64,000 bases of DNA from Collimonas fungivorans (GTDB lineage Bacteria > Pseudomonadota > Gammaproteobacteria > Burkholderiales > Burkholderiaceae_D): contig NZ_CP013232.1 in the NCBI RefSeq assembly GCF_001584145.1, forward strand, positions 3,286,001-3,350,000, read 5' to 3'. The translations under genes and the position numbers were made by a program. Positions 52,394 through 61,188 of this stretch are shown here, piece by piece. Numbering within the stretch: position 1 is the stretch's first letter; each line of letters opens with the position of its first letter. The notes beneath the pieces were generated by a model. It saw nothing but the letters and a program-made list of their open reading frames with translations, did no database searches and was not told where the DNA came from.

Positions 52394-53410
52394 TTAGAAG
52401 TCCTTGAGGACGATCTTGCCAATCGCCCGCCCGCCTTCCAGCGTGGCGTGGGCTAACCGCAGGTTGGCGGCGTTAATCGGCGACAAGACCTGATTCACCG
52501 TGGTGACAATCACCTGCTTGTCGATCAGGCGCGCCACCTGGTCCAGCAGGTTGCCCTGCTGCTGCATGTCGGCAGTCTGGAACATCGAGCGGGTAAACAT
52601 GAATTCCCAGATGAAGCCGGCGCTCTTGGCTTTCAGCAAGCTGACATCAAGCGGCGCATCGTTTTCGACGATGGTGCAGATCATGCCTTGCGGGGCTATT
52701 GCTGCGGCGGCGGCCGGGAAATGGCGGTCGGTGTCGTTCAGGATCAGCACATAGTCGACGTTGTCGAAGCCTTGCTGCTTGAGCTGCGCCGGCAGGTCGC
52801 CGAAATGGTTGATGACATGTTGCGCACCCAGTTCGCGCACCCATTTTTCCGACTCGGGCCGCGATGCCGTGGCGATCACCTTCAGGCCGGCGACCTTGAC
52901 CGCCAGCTGGATCGCAATCGAGCCGACACCGCCGGCGCCGCCTATGATCAGGATGGATTTGGCCGACGCAGCCGCTGCGGGCGGCACATGCAGGCGCTCG
53001 AACAATGCTTCCCAGGCGGTGATCGTGGTCAGCGGCAAGGCGGCGGCCTGCTCGAAAGACAGCGATTGCGGCATGTTGCCGACGATGCGTTCGTCGACCA
53101 GCTGGAATTCGCTGTTGCTGCCGGGCCGGGTGATATCGCCCGCATAAAACACCCGGTCGCCGACCTTGAAACGGCTCACCTCAGGCCCGACCGCCTGCAC
53201 TACGCCGGCGGCATCCCAGCCCAGCACGCGCGGCTTTTTTTCGATGGTGTCCTTGGGCGCCCGCACCTTGACGTCGACCGGATTGACGCCGATGGCCTTG
53301 ATCTCGACCAGCAGGTCGCGGCCCTGCGGCGCCGGCTTGTCGAGCTGGACGTCGAGCAGCGATTCGGGGTTGTCGATAGGCAGGTATTGGGTTAAGGCGA
53401 TGGCTTTCAT
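52394..53410 (-). CDS. Zinc-type / quinone-oxidoreductase-like alcohol dehydrogenase
   Basis: A 338-residue medium-chain dehydrogenase/reductase. The N-terminal GroES-like domain (VEIKAIGVNPVDVKVR) and Rossmann motif IIGGAGGVGSIAIQLAVK (near residue 155) are clear. It lacks the Cys cluster of a structural zinc, so a quinone-oxidoreductase/enoyl-reductase type is more likely than a zinc alcohol dehydrogenase. The gene is divergent from a LysR gene with a shared 124-bp region that contains a Fur-like site. Confidence 0.85.
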   Translation of the reverse strand: MKAIALTQYLPIDNPESLLDVQLDKPAPQGRDLLVEIKAIGVNPVDVKVRAPKDTIEKKPRVLGWDAAGVVQAVGPEVSRFKVGDRVFYAGDITRPGSNSEFQLVDERIVGNMPQSLSFEQAAALPLTTITAWEALFERLHVPPAAAASAKSILIIGGAGGVGSIAIQLAVKVAGLKVIATASRPESEKWVRELGAQHVINHFGDLPAQLKQQGFDNVDYVLILNDTDRHFPAAAAAIAPQGMICTIVENDAPLDVSLLKAKSAGFIWEFMFTRSMFQTADMQQQGNLLDQVARLIDKQVIVTTVNQVLSPINAANLRLAHATLEGGRAIGKIVLKDF

Positions 53411-53453
53411 TTACGGACTCCTGAGGATAACGACAGATTCACTATGAATCCGG

Positions 53454-53478
53454 TCTAATGACAATCATTATGATAATG
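53454..53478. promoter_or_regulatory. Fur-like box between the MDR dehydrogenase and LysR genes
   Basis: The 19-mer at 53454-53472 (tctaatgacaatcattatg) matches the classical Fur consensus GATAATGATAATCATTATC at 15 of 19 positions by hand count. It overlaps a perfect CATTAT-G-ATAATG palindrome (53466-53478). It lies 44 bases before the dehydrogenase start and 57 before the LysR start. Confidence 0.5.
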
Positions 53479-53534
53479 TTGAATTATTTTATAAATAGCC
53501 TGATATTTGATTCACTTTCAATCAAAGTTTGATA

Positions 53535-54431
53535 ATGTATTCAACCACCGACCTCCAGCTTTTCATTCACACCGCCGACCTCGGCAGCCTGTCGAATGCA
53601 GCGCGCCAGCTCGACCTGCTGCCGGCCACCGCCAGCGCCAGCCTGAAGCGGCTGGAGCAGCAGCTCAACGCCAGGCTGTTCGTGCGCTCGACCCGCAGCA
53701 TGCGGCTGACGCCGGAGGGGACCTTGTTCCTGGAATACAGCCGGCAGGCGCTGGCCCTGCTGCAGGAAGGCCAGGCCCTGCTCACCGCCGGCGGCCCTGT
53801 GAGCGGCCACCTGCGGCTGTCGATGCCGTCCGATGTCGGCCGCAATGTGCTGCTGCCCTGGCTCGACGCCTTCCAGGAAAACCATCCGCAGGTCACCCTG
53901 TCGCTGCAGTTTTCCGACCGCGTGGTGGACCTGTTCCGCGATCCGGTCGATGTCGCTTTCCGCTACGGTCCGCTGGACGACTCGACCCTGGTCTCACAGA
54001 TACTGGCCCCCAGCCGCCGGGTGGCGGTAGCGGCGCCCTCCTACCTGGCCCGGCACGGCAGGCCAGCCGTGCCAAAAGACCTGGCAAGCCATAACTGCCT
54101 GCTGTATTACCTGCAGCACGGCCTGTTCAACAACTGGCGCTTTTACTCCGGCAAGACTGCGGTCGACGTCAAGGTGCGCGGCGACCGCATGACCGACGAC
54201 GCCGCCATTGCGCGCGCCTGGGCGATCGCCGGCATCGGCATCGCCTATAAATCGTGGCTGGATGTGCGGCAGGACGTGGCCGACGGCCGCCTGGAAATCA
54301 TCCTGGAACAGTTCGTGGGCGAAGAAACCCCGCTCAGCATGGTGTATCCGCACCGCAGCAGCATGTCGCCCTCGCTGCGCGCCTTGCTGGCCTTCCTGCG
54401 CGCGCAGTTCGCCGCGCTAACGGGGCCTTAA
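53535..54431 (+). CDS. LysR-family transcriptional regulator
   Basis: A 298-residue LTTR. The N-terminal HTH (LQLFIHTADLGSLSNAARQLDLLPATASASLKRLEQQLNARLFVRS) is split here as the usual LysR signature; the C-terminal effector domain includes LRLSMPSDVGRNVLLP and RLSMPSDVG-like LysR-substrate features. It is divergent from the oxidoreductase gene, the standard arrangement for control of the neighbour. The start at 53535 is chosen at the first codons of the HTH; no strong RBS is visible. Confidence 0.9.
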   Translation: MYSTTDLQLFIHTADLGSLSNAARQLDLLPATASASLKRLEQQLNARLFVRSTRSMRLTPEGTLFLEYSRQALALLQEGQALLTAGGPVSGHLRLSMPSDVGRNVLLPWLDAFQENHPQVTLSLQFSDRVVDLFRDPVDVAFRYGPLDDSTLVSQILAPSRRVAVAAPSYLARHGRPAVPKDLASHNCLLYYLQHGLFNNWRFYSGKTAVDVKVRGDRMTDDAAIARAWAIAGIGIAYKSWLDVRQDVADGRLEIILEQFVGEETPLSMVYPHRSSMSPSLRALLAFLRAQFAALTGP

Positions 54432-55339
54432 TCCGGCGCTTTGAATGATCCGGCGTCGCGGCCGAAATGCTCGACCACGAACTCGATGAACGATGTCAGC
54501 TTGGGCGTCATCTTGCGGTTGGAGGCCACCACGATGTGCATGGGGCGGTGCTCCAGTTCATAGCCACCCAGCAGGCGCCGCAGCCGTCCAGCCGCAATTT
54601 CGCCGCACAGCAGGGCTTCCGGCTGCATGATGATGCCGATGCCGTTGAGGGCGGCGGTGCGCAGGGCCAGGCCGTTGTTGGCGCGGAAGTTGCCGTGCAC
54701 TTCTATCTCCTGTTCGACGCCGTCCCTGGAAAAGCGCCAGCGGTTGTAATGGTTGCCATGGACGAAACTCATGCAGTTGTGGCCGCGCAATTGCTGCGGC
54801 GTCTGCGGCGTACCGCAACGCGCCAGGTATTCCGGCGCCGCGCACACCAGCGCCCGGTATGGCTGCAAAGGCCGCGCCACCAGGGTCGAATCGGGCAGCG
54901 CGCCAATCCGGATCGCCACCTCGAAGCCCTCCTCCACCAGGTCGACCACGCGGTCATTCAGGGACAGGTCGAGTTCGACATCGGGATAACGCTCCAGGTA
55001 GGCGCGCACCACGGCAGCCAGCATCTGGCCACCGAAGGTGGCGGGCGCGGTCACCCGCAACACGCCACGCGGCAACAGCTGCATCTGCTTGACCGAAGCG
55101 TCAGCCGCCTCGATTTCCAGCAAGGCCTGCTTGCAGCGCTCAAAGTACAACTGGCCGATCTCGGTCAGGCTCTGGCGGCGCGTAGTACGGTTCAACAGCC
55201 GCACGCCGAGCTGTTCTTCCAGCTGGCGCACGTGCTTGCCCACCATGGTGGGTGAAATCCGGGCTTCTTCCGCCGCCGCGGAAAAACCGCCTTTTTCGAC
55301 CACGCGGACGAAAATTTGCATGCTGGTCAGTCTGTCCAT
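54428..55339 (-). CDS. LysR-family transcriptional regulator
   Basis: A 303-residue LTTR of the CrgA/PtxR-like group. The N-terminus MDRLTSMQIFVRVVEKGGFSAAAEEARISPTMVGKHVRQLEEQLG is typical, with the effector-domain opening VLRVTAPATFGGQMLAAVVRAYLERYPDVELDL. It is convergent with the preceding LysR gene (four-base overlap of ends) and divergent from the SDR gene to its right, which it probably controls. Confidence 0.9.
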   Translation of the reverse strand: MDRLTSMQIFVRVVEKGGFSAAAEEARISPTMVGKHVRQLEEQLGVRLLNRTTRRQSLTEIGQLYFERCKQALLEIEAADASVKQMQLLPRGVLRVTAPATFGGQMLAAVVRAYLERYPDVELDLSLNDRVVDLVEEGFEVAIRIGALPDSTLVARPLQPYRALVCAAPEYLARCGTPQTPQQLRGHNCMSFVHGNHYNRWRFSRDGVEQEIEVHGNFRANNGLALRTAALNGIGIIMQPEALLCGEIAAGRLRRLLGGYELEHRPMHIVVASNRKMTPKLTSFIEFVVEHFGRDAGSFKAPD

Positions 55340-55471
55340 ATGTCCAATTACGCACTATTGGTTTCAAGTAATAGGAATATTACGCTATTTATCCACCATA
55401 AAGAAGCAATCATAATGAAGGTCGGATCTATCTCCTTATTTACTCCTTACTTATCTTTTGCGGAGCACACC

Positions 55472-56071
55472 ATGAAAATCGCAGTTATCGGCGCTACAGG
55501 CACTATCGGCAAGGCAGTCGTCAAACAATTGGCCGGCCGCCATGAAATCATCCAGGTCGGCAACAGCAGCGGCCAGTACCAGGTCGACATCACCGACATC
55601 CGCAGCGTCGAAGGCCTGTTTGCAAAAATCGGCAAGATCGACGCGATCGTCTCGACCGCCGGCAAGCTGCACTTCGGCCCGCTGCAGGAATTGACGCCGG
55701 AGAAATTCGAAATCGGCTTGCGCGACAAGCTGATGGGCCAGATCAACCTGGCGCTGGTGGCCCAGCATCACCTGAACGATGGCGGCTCGATCACGCTCAC
55801 CAGCGGCATCCTCAGCGACGAACCTATCCTGCAAGGCGTCAACGCCAGCACCGTCAATGCGGCGCTGGACGGCTTTGTGCGCGCCGCCGCGATCGAACTC
55901 AAGCGCGGCATCCGCATCAATGTCGTCAATCCGACCGTGCTGGAAGAGTCGCTGGAGGTCTACGGCCCGTTCTTCTACGGTTTCGAGGCAGCACCCGCGA
56001 GCCGCGTCGCCCAGGCTTACAGCCGCAGCGTCGAAGGCGCACAGACCGGGCGTGTGTACCGGGTCTGGTAA
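55472..56071 (+). CDS. Atypical short-chain dehydrogenase
   Basis: A 199-residue Rossmann-fold protein. The nucleotide-binding loop GATGTIGKAVVK and the DITDIRSV segment are normal for SDR. The usual catalytic Tyr-x3-Lys is absent: the matching segment reads NASTVNAALDGF, with Ala and Asn at the Tyr and Lys positions. The start at 55472 has CGGAG 8 bases upstream. It is divergent from the adjacent LysR gene with a 132-bp shared region. It may be a binding protein or use other residues; short SDRs of this kind are common and usually uncharacterised. Confidence 0.8.
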   Translation: MKIAVIGATGTIGKAVVKQLAGRHEIIQVGNSSGQYQVDITDIRSVEGLFAKIGKIDAIVSTAGKLHFGPLQELTPEKFEIGLRDKLMGQINLALVAQHHLNDGGSITLTSGILSDEPILQGVNASTVNAALDGFVRAAAIELKRGIRINVVNPTVLEESLEVYGPFFYGFEAAPASRVAQAYSRSVEGAQTGRVYRVW

Positions 56072-56183
56072 ACAAGGGCAGCCCCTGAGGAAGCCGCATC
56101 ATCGTTGTCAGCATTTTGTCAAGATGATGCAGTAAGATTGGCACAGCTCCGAAGCAACCGATCCCATCCTCAAGAGGCGTGCC

Positions 56184-57386
56184 ATGGTGAATGTAGTAAA
56201 GCGCATCCAGGAATACAATGCAGGCCGCGATCCGCAGCGGCTGCAGTTGAAATACAAGAATATCCGCAACGATCCCTTCACCTTCCTGCGCGGGACCTGC
56301 CACCTGTTCTATGAGCGCCTGCCGCAAAGCGGCGTGATGCGTTCTGCGCCGCTGGCCTGGATCTGCGGCGACCTGCACCTGGAAAATTTCGGCAGCTACA
56401 AGGGCGATAACCGCCTGGCTTATTTCGACCTCAACGATTTCGACGAGGCCGCGCTGGCGCCGGTCAGCTGGGAACTGGTGCGGCTGCTGACCAGCGTACT
56501 GATTGCGGCCGACGCTGCACCCGACGGACCCGCCGATAGCCGGCTCTTGTGCCGCAGCTTCATCGACGCCTACGGCGCCGCCTTGACGCTGGGTAAACCG
56601 CGCTGGGTCGAGCGCGATACTGCGCAAGGCATGGTCGGCGACTTGCTGAACAGCTTGCGCGGCCGGCAGCGCGCCGATTACCTGAATGCCCGCACGGTAC
56701 GCAAAGGCAAGCTGCGCGTGCTGAACGCAGATGGCAAGAAAGCGCTGCCGGCTTCCGACAAGCAGCGCGCGAAAGTCACTGCATTCATGAAACGCTTCGC
56801 CGCCGAACAAGCTAATCCGGATTTCTACAAGGTGCTGGATGTGGCGCGCCGCATCGCCGGCACCGGCAGCCTGGGCGTCGACCGCTACACCATCCTGGTG
56901 CAGGGCAAGGGTTCGCCGGATGGCAATTACCTGCTTGACTTGAAGCAGACCTTGCCGTCGTCATTGGCGCCTTTTTTGAAGGTGCCCCAGCCCAAATGGT
57001 TGAACCAGGCGCAGCGCGTGGTGTCGCTGCAGCGGCGCTGCCAGGCGGTGTCGATGGCATTCCTGCAGCCGGTCATGCTGGGCAAGACCGCTTATGTGCT
57101 GCGCGGGCTGCAACCCAGCGAAGACCGGGTCGCGCTCAAGCAGCCGCGCCATACCCTGGCTGAAATCCAGCAAGTCATGACGGTCATGGGCAATATCGTC
57201 GCCTGGGCGCAATTGCGCAGCGCCGGCCGCCAGGGATCGGCGATTGCCGATGAACTGATCGCCTTCGGAGAAAGCAAGAAATGGAAAAAGCAATTGCTGG
57301 ATGCGGCCCAGGATTGCGCGGCGCAAGTGCGCAAGGATTGGCAGACCTACAGCAAGGCATATGACGTCGGCGCATTTAAGTTGTAG
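56184..57386 (+). CDS. DUF2252 domain protein
   Basis: A 400-residue protein with the DUF2252 signature near the N-terminus: RNDPFTFLRGTCHLFYERLP and PLAWICGDLHLENFGSYKGDNRLAYFDLNDFDEAALAPVSWELVRLLTS (kinase-like fold with a GDLHxxNF metal-binding motif). Distant similarity to aminoglycoside-phosphotransferase/protein-kinase-like folds makes phosphotransfer possible but unproven. Its function is unknown. The upstream 112 bases contain repeated ttgtca motifs of uncertain meaning. Confidence 0.85.
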   Translation: MVNVVKRIQEYNAGRDPQRLQLKYKNIRNDPFTFLRGTCHLFYERLPQSGVMRSAPLAWICGDLHLENFGSYKGDNRLAYFDLNDFDEAALAPVSWELVRLLTSVLIAADAAPDGPADSRLLCRSFIDAYGAALTLGKPRWVERDTAQGMVGDLLNSLRGRQRADYLNARTVRKGKLRVLNADGKKALPASDKQRAKVTAFMKRFAAEQANPDFYKVLDVARRIAGTGSLGVDRYTILVQGKGSPDGNYLLDLKQTLPSSLAPFLKVPQPKWLNQAQRVVSLQRRCQAVSMAFLQPVMLGKTAYVLRGLQPSEDRVALKQPRHTLAEIQQVMTVMGNIVAWAQLRSAGRQGSAIADELIAFGESKKWKKQLLDAAQDCAAQVRKDWQTYSKAYDVGAFKL

Positions 57387-57581
57387 CCGCCTTGGGCAGG
57401 CCCAGGCTCAAGTGCACATTCGCGCAGACACGAGGCGCGCATGCATGGCTCCGGCCTGCCTTGACTAAACCGCCGAGGACGAGGTAATTGTGCGTTCTGC
57501 TGTCCTCTTATCAAGTAATTCAAGGTATCATTCTGATCGCCTGCAACGCGTCGTGCCGCGCAGAACCCCTTGAGAACAATA

Positions 57582-58847
57582 GTGATACAGCAGCAGACAC
57601 AGAAACAAATCGTGGTTATCGGCGGCGGCGTGATGGGAGTCTGCAGCGCTTATTTTCTGGCCGAAGCCGGGCATCAGGTTGCCGTAGTCGAACAACGCAG
57701 CAACGTCGCAGAGCAGTCTACGCTCGGCAATTCCGGCATCTTGTCGGCCGGCGCGGCGCTGCCGTGGGCCGTACCCGGCATGCGCCGCAAGATCCTGGCC
57801 GGCATGTTCAACCAGGAAGCGCCGAACGTGCTCAACGCGCGTTTCAATCCCGCGCTGTGGCGCTGGATGCGGCGCTGGATCGCCGAATCCGAGATCCAGC
57901 GGTTTCGCTCCCATACCCACCAGATGCAAAGGCTGGCCTCTTACAGCCAGGACCTGCTGGAGCGGATACAACAGCATTTCCAGCTCGACTTTGAACAGAG
58001 CCCCGGCTTGCTGCGCCTGTTTCGCAGCGAAGCGGAACTGGCGGCGCTGACTCCTACCCGTGAATTGCTGACCGAATGCGGCGTCGCGCACCAGCTGCTC
58101 GACGAGGCTGGCGCGCGGCTGCAGGAACCGGCCTTGGCCGGCGCCGGCAAACTGGCCGGCGGCTTGTATTTCCCCGACCTCGGTTCCGGCAATTGCACCC
58201 TGTTCACCAAACAGCTGAAAGCCATCCTGCAGGGACTGGGGGTGCAGTTTCATTTCGACAGCAAGGTCTCCGCCATCGTGCCGCAAGGTGCGCAAGTCGC
58301 CTTGCATATAGACGGCAACGTGCTGCTGGCCGACGCCGTGGTGTGCGCTACCGGCAGCGCCAGCGCCCAGCTGCTGAAACCGCTCGGCCTGCGCTTGCCG
58401 CTGCACGCGATCAAGACCTATACCGCCACCGCCGCCGTAAAAAATTACGAAGTCGCGCCGCAGACGGCGCTGCTGGATGGCAGTTACCAGGTCACCATGG
58501 CGCGTATCGGCGACCGCATCCGCCTGGCGGGAATTGCCGAGTTCGGCGCCCAGGACATGACGCTCGACGACAAGGCCATGCGTACGCTGCTGAAAGTGGC
58601 GCACGACTGGTTTCCCGACGCCGCCAATTTCAATAGCGCCAGTTTCTGGTGCGGCCACACGCCGATGCTGGCCGACGAAGTGCCGCTAGTCGGCCATACC
58701 GGCGCCAGCAACGTGTTTGTCAATATCGGCCACGGCGGTTCGGGCTGGAGCATGGCGCTGGGCGCCGCCAAAGTGCTGGCCGACCAAGTCTGCGGGCGGC
58801 TGCCCGAGATTGACCTGGACGGTTTGACAGTGGCGCGCTATCGCTGA
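57582..58847 (+). CDS. FAD-dependent D-amino-acid dehydrogenase-like enzyme
   Basis: A 421-residue DAO/DadA-family flavoprotein. The FAD-binding IVVIGGGVMGVCSAYFLAEAGHQVAVVEQRS (GxGxxG) is at residues ~10-40, followed by STLGNSGILSAG and ending in NIGHGGSGWSMALGAAKVLADQ, the typical DadA C-terminal flavin contact. It oxidises D-amino acids to 2-oxo acids with a quinone acceptor. The start is uncertain; I chose GTG at 57582 over TTG at 57570. It is upstream of the NAD(P)HX repair gene. Confidence 0.88.
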   Translation: MIQQQTQKQIVVIGGGVMGVCSAYFLAEAGHQVAVVEQRSNVAEQSTLGNSGILSAGAALPWAVPGMRRKILAGMFNQEAPNVLNARFNPALWRWMRRWIAESEIQRFRSHTHQMQRLASYSQDLLERIQQHFQLDFEQSPGLLRLFRSEAELAALTPTRELLTECGVAHQLLDEAGARLQEPALAGAGKLAGGLYFPDLGSGNCTLFTKQLKAILQGLGVQFHFDSKVSAIVPQGAQVALHIDGNVLLADAVVCATGSASAQLLKPLGLRLPLHAIKTYTATAAVKNYEVAPQTALLDGSYQVTMARIGDRIRLAGIAEFGAQDMTLDDKAMRTLLKVAHDWFPDAANFNSASFWCGHTPMLADEVPLVGHTGASNVFVNIGHGGSGWSMALGAAKVLADQVCGRLPEIDLDGLTVARYR

Positions 58848-58898
58848 CACAGAAGTACACCGAGGCCGGCGTTTCTTTTGCGATATGCTGGAAGCTTC

Positions 58899-58916
58899 CG
58901 GGAGCCGTGGCTCCCG
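58899..58916 (+). other. Short hairpin in the leader of nnrD-type gene
   Basis: cgggagcc and ggctcccg form an 8-bp inverted repeat with a two-base centre, 17 bases before the start codon. No T-run follows, so it is not a terminator; it could affect translation start. Confidence 0.35.
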
Positions 58917-58933
58917 CTAACGGACAACACACC

Positions 58934-60439
58934 ATGAGCGTGATCTATCCCGTTGCCGAAATCCGCAACATCGAACAGGCAGCCTTGCGCGCGCTGCCGC
59001 CTTACAGCCTGATGCAGCGCGCCGGCCAGGCGGCGGCGCAAGCTGCTTTACGCATACTCCCCGGCCCGCCCCACACCTCTGCCATCCTGGTGCTGGCAGG
59101 CCCCGGCAACAACGGCGGCGACGCCCTCGAAGCCGGCGCCGGCCTGGCCGAGGCCGGCGCCGAAGTGGTGGTGCTGCTCAAGGCCGTTCCCTCGCAACTG
59201 CCGGCTGACGCGGCCGTGGCGCTGGCCCGCGCCCAGCGCCACGGCGTGCACCTGATGCCGCCCGAGCAGTTTGCCGAGATCGACAGCAGCCAATGGTCCC
59301 TGGTGATAGACGGCTTGTTCGGCATCGGCCTGAGCCGGCCGCTGGACGGCGACTGGCGCAGCCTGGTGCAAGCCGTCAATGCGATGGCCTGCCCGGTGCT
59401 GGCGCTGGACCTGCCGAGCGGACTGAACGCCGACACCGGCACCGTAGTGGGCGGCGCTGCCGGCATTGCAGTCAAGGCCAGCCATACCATCACCTTCATC
59501 GCCGACAAGGCCGGCCTGCATACCGGCGACGGTCCCGATTACGCCGGCAAAGTTGAAGTCGCGACACTAGCCATCGCCGACAGCCATTTCCCCGCGCCGC
59601 ACATGTGGCTAAGCCAGCCAGGACTGTTTAGCGAATACCTGCGGCCGCGCCGCCGCAATTCGCACAAAGGCAGTTTCGGCGACGTCGCCGTGATAGGCGG
59701 CGCTGCGGGAATGGCCGGGGCGCCGATCCTGGCGGCGCGCGCCGCCGCCAAGTGCGGCGCCGGACGGGTGTTTGTCGGTTTTCCGGAGAATCCGCCGGCC
59801 TACGACAGCGCACAGCCGGAACTCATGTGCCGCCACGCCGCCGACCTCGATTTTTCCTCGGCGGTGCTGGTGGTCGGCCCCGGCCTCGGCATGGCCGACG
59901 CCGCGCTGGCCTTGCTGACGCGCGCGCTGGATGCGCTCAGCTGGCTGGTGCTGGACGCCGATGCCCTGAACCTGCTGGCGCGTCAGCCGCAACTGCAAGC
60001 GCGAGCGGCGCAGCGCCAGCATGCCGTACTGATGACGCCGCATCCCCTGGAAGCCGCCCGCCTGCTAGGCGTCAGCACCAGCGATATCCAGGCCGACCGT
60101 GTCGCCGCCGCCCGCACCATGGCGCGCCGTTTCAATGCGGTAGTCGTGCTGAAAGGCGCCGGCACCATCATCGCCCGCGCCGATGGCTCAACGGTGGTCA
60201 ATTCAACCGGCAACCCTGCCCTCGCCACCGCCGGCAGCGGCGACGTCTTGTCGGGCATTTGCGGCGCTTTGCTGGCGCAGGGCTGGCCGCAGTGGGAAGC
60301 GGCGCTGGCAGCGGCATGGCTGCACGGCCGCGCAGCCGACCAGCTGGTAGCGCAAGGGATCGGCCCGGTCGGCCTGACTGCCAGCGAACTGATCCCGGAA
60401 GTCAGGCTGGTGCTGAACCAGCTGCTGCAGGAACGTTGA
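58934..60439 (+). CDS. nnr: Bifunctional NAD(P)H-hydrate epimerase / dehydratase
   Basis: A 501-residue two-domain protein. The N-terminal YjeF epimerase domain (residues 1-215; VLAGPGNNGGDALEAGAGLAEAGAEVVVLLK) converts R- to S-NAD(P)HX, and the C-terminal ribokinase-like dehydratase domain (residues ~225-500; GSFGDVAVIGGAAGMAGAPILAARAA, VVVLKGAGTIIARADGS, GSGDVLSGICGALLAQG) removes water with ADP. It repairs hydrated nicotinamide cofactors. The start at 58934 fits the family N-terminus. It is convergent with the NnrU gene. Confidence 0.94.
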   Translation: MSVIYPVAEIRNIEQAALRALPPYSLMQRAGQAAAQAALRILPGPPHTSAILVLAGPGNNGGDALEAGAGLAEAGAEVVVLLKAVPSQLPADAAVALARAQRHGVHLMPPEQFAEIDSSQWSLVIDGLFGIGLSRPLDGDWRSLVQAVNAMACPVLALDLPSGLNADTGTVVGGAAGIAVKASHTITFIADKAGLHTGDGPDYAGKVEVATLAIADSHFPAPHMWLSQPGLFSEYLRPRRRNSHKGSFGDVAVIGGAAGMAGAPILAARAAAKCGAGRVFVGFPENPPAYDSAQPELMCRHAADLDFSSAVLVVGPGLGMADAALALLTRALDALSWLVLDADALNLLARQPQLQARAAQRQHAVLMTPHPLEAARLLGVSTSDIQADRVAAARTMARRFNAVVVLKGAGTIIARADGSTVVNSTGNPALATAGSGDVLSGICGALLAQGWPQWEAALAAAWLHGRAADQLVAQGIGPVGLTASELIPEVRLVLNQLLQER

Positions 60440-60473
60440 CAGGTCGGGCCGCGCACGCGTACCTGACTCGATG

Positions 60474-61046
60474 TCATGCGCCCCAGGGCACCACCGCCAC
60501 CCCCATCAGCTGGCGATGGAATGTCATCACCAGCAAAGCCAGCAGCAGGCCCGAGACACACGCAATCACATCGAACTTCACAGCCGGGACAAATGGCTTG
60601 TAGCTCTTGCGCTGAATCACGGAAAACAAGTCGATCACGGCGAAAGCCAGGAAAGCGGCAAACAGCAGCGTCGCCTTGGCATGTCCGTTCGCCAGCAAAT
60701 GCACCAGCGCCCAGATCGCCAGCCCCAGCAGCATCGGGTGTTTTACCCAGGCCCGGATATGGCTTTTCATATTGGCGGCGGCAAACAGGATGAAGCTGAG
60801 CACCATCGCCAGCGGCGCGGCATGGATGGCGCCCACCGAGGACGGGAACAAGCTGGCTCCGTGCGGCGCCCTGGCGTAGCCGGCCACGATCAGGATCAGC
60901 CCCAGCGCCGCCAGCAAGGCGAACAGCCCTTTGTACCGGTTTTCACCGAAGACGCGGACCAGCTGCGCTTTCAGGGGCGGTACAACGGGTATCAGATGGA
61001 GGCCGATAAAGAGCAGCAGCCCCAGGCTAAGCATTTCCAAAATCAT
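60474..61046 (-). CDS. NnrU family membrane protein
   Basis: A 190-residue protein with about five TM segments. The start MILEMLSLGLLLFIGLHLIP with AAGGAG 5 bases upstream is clear; LNRF-type NnrU features include KSHIRAWVKHPMLLGLAIWALVHLLANGHAKATLLFAAFLAFAVID. NnrU-like proteins are found with nitrite/NO reductase genes in some species and are also related to methanethiol S-methyltransferase MddA-like membrane folds; function here is uncertain. The frame is open further upstream to 61334, but without support. Confidence 0.82.
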   Translation of the reverse strand: MILEMLSLGLLLFIGLHLIPVVPPLKAQLVRVFGENRYKGLFALLAALGLILIVAGYARAPHGASLFPSSVGAIHAAPLAMVLSFILFAAANMKSHIRAWVKHPMLLGLAIWALVHLLANGHAKATLLFAAFLAFAVIDLFSVIQRKSYKPFVPAVKFDVIACVSGLLLALLVMTFHRQLMGVAVVPWGA

Positions 61047-61096
61047 TCTCCTTCCATGACAATCACTCGGCCGAAATCGCTGCCGGACAGATGCAA

Positions 61097-61133
61097 TGAA
61101 AAATCCCTCCTGGCGGTAGCGCCAGGAGGGATT
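61097..61133 (-). terminator. Rho-independent terminator of the S46 peptidase gene
   Basis: A perfect 14-bp stem (aatccctcctggcg / cgccaggagggatt, 61102-61115 and 61120-61133) with loop gtag, followed on the minus strand by TTTTTC. It lies ~55 bases after the peptidase stop codon. Confidence 0.92.
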
Positions 61134-61188
61134 CATTATAGATACAAATTCACTGTCCCTGGCGCAGTTGCGCCAGGCCAGCGTGGTT

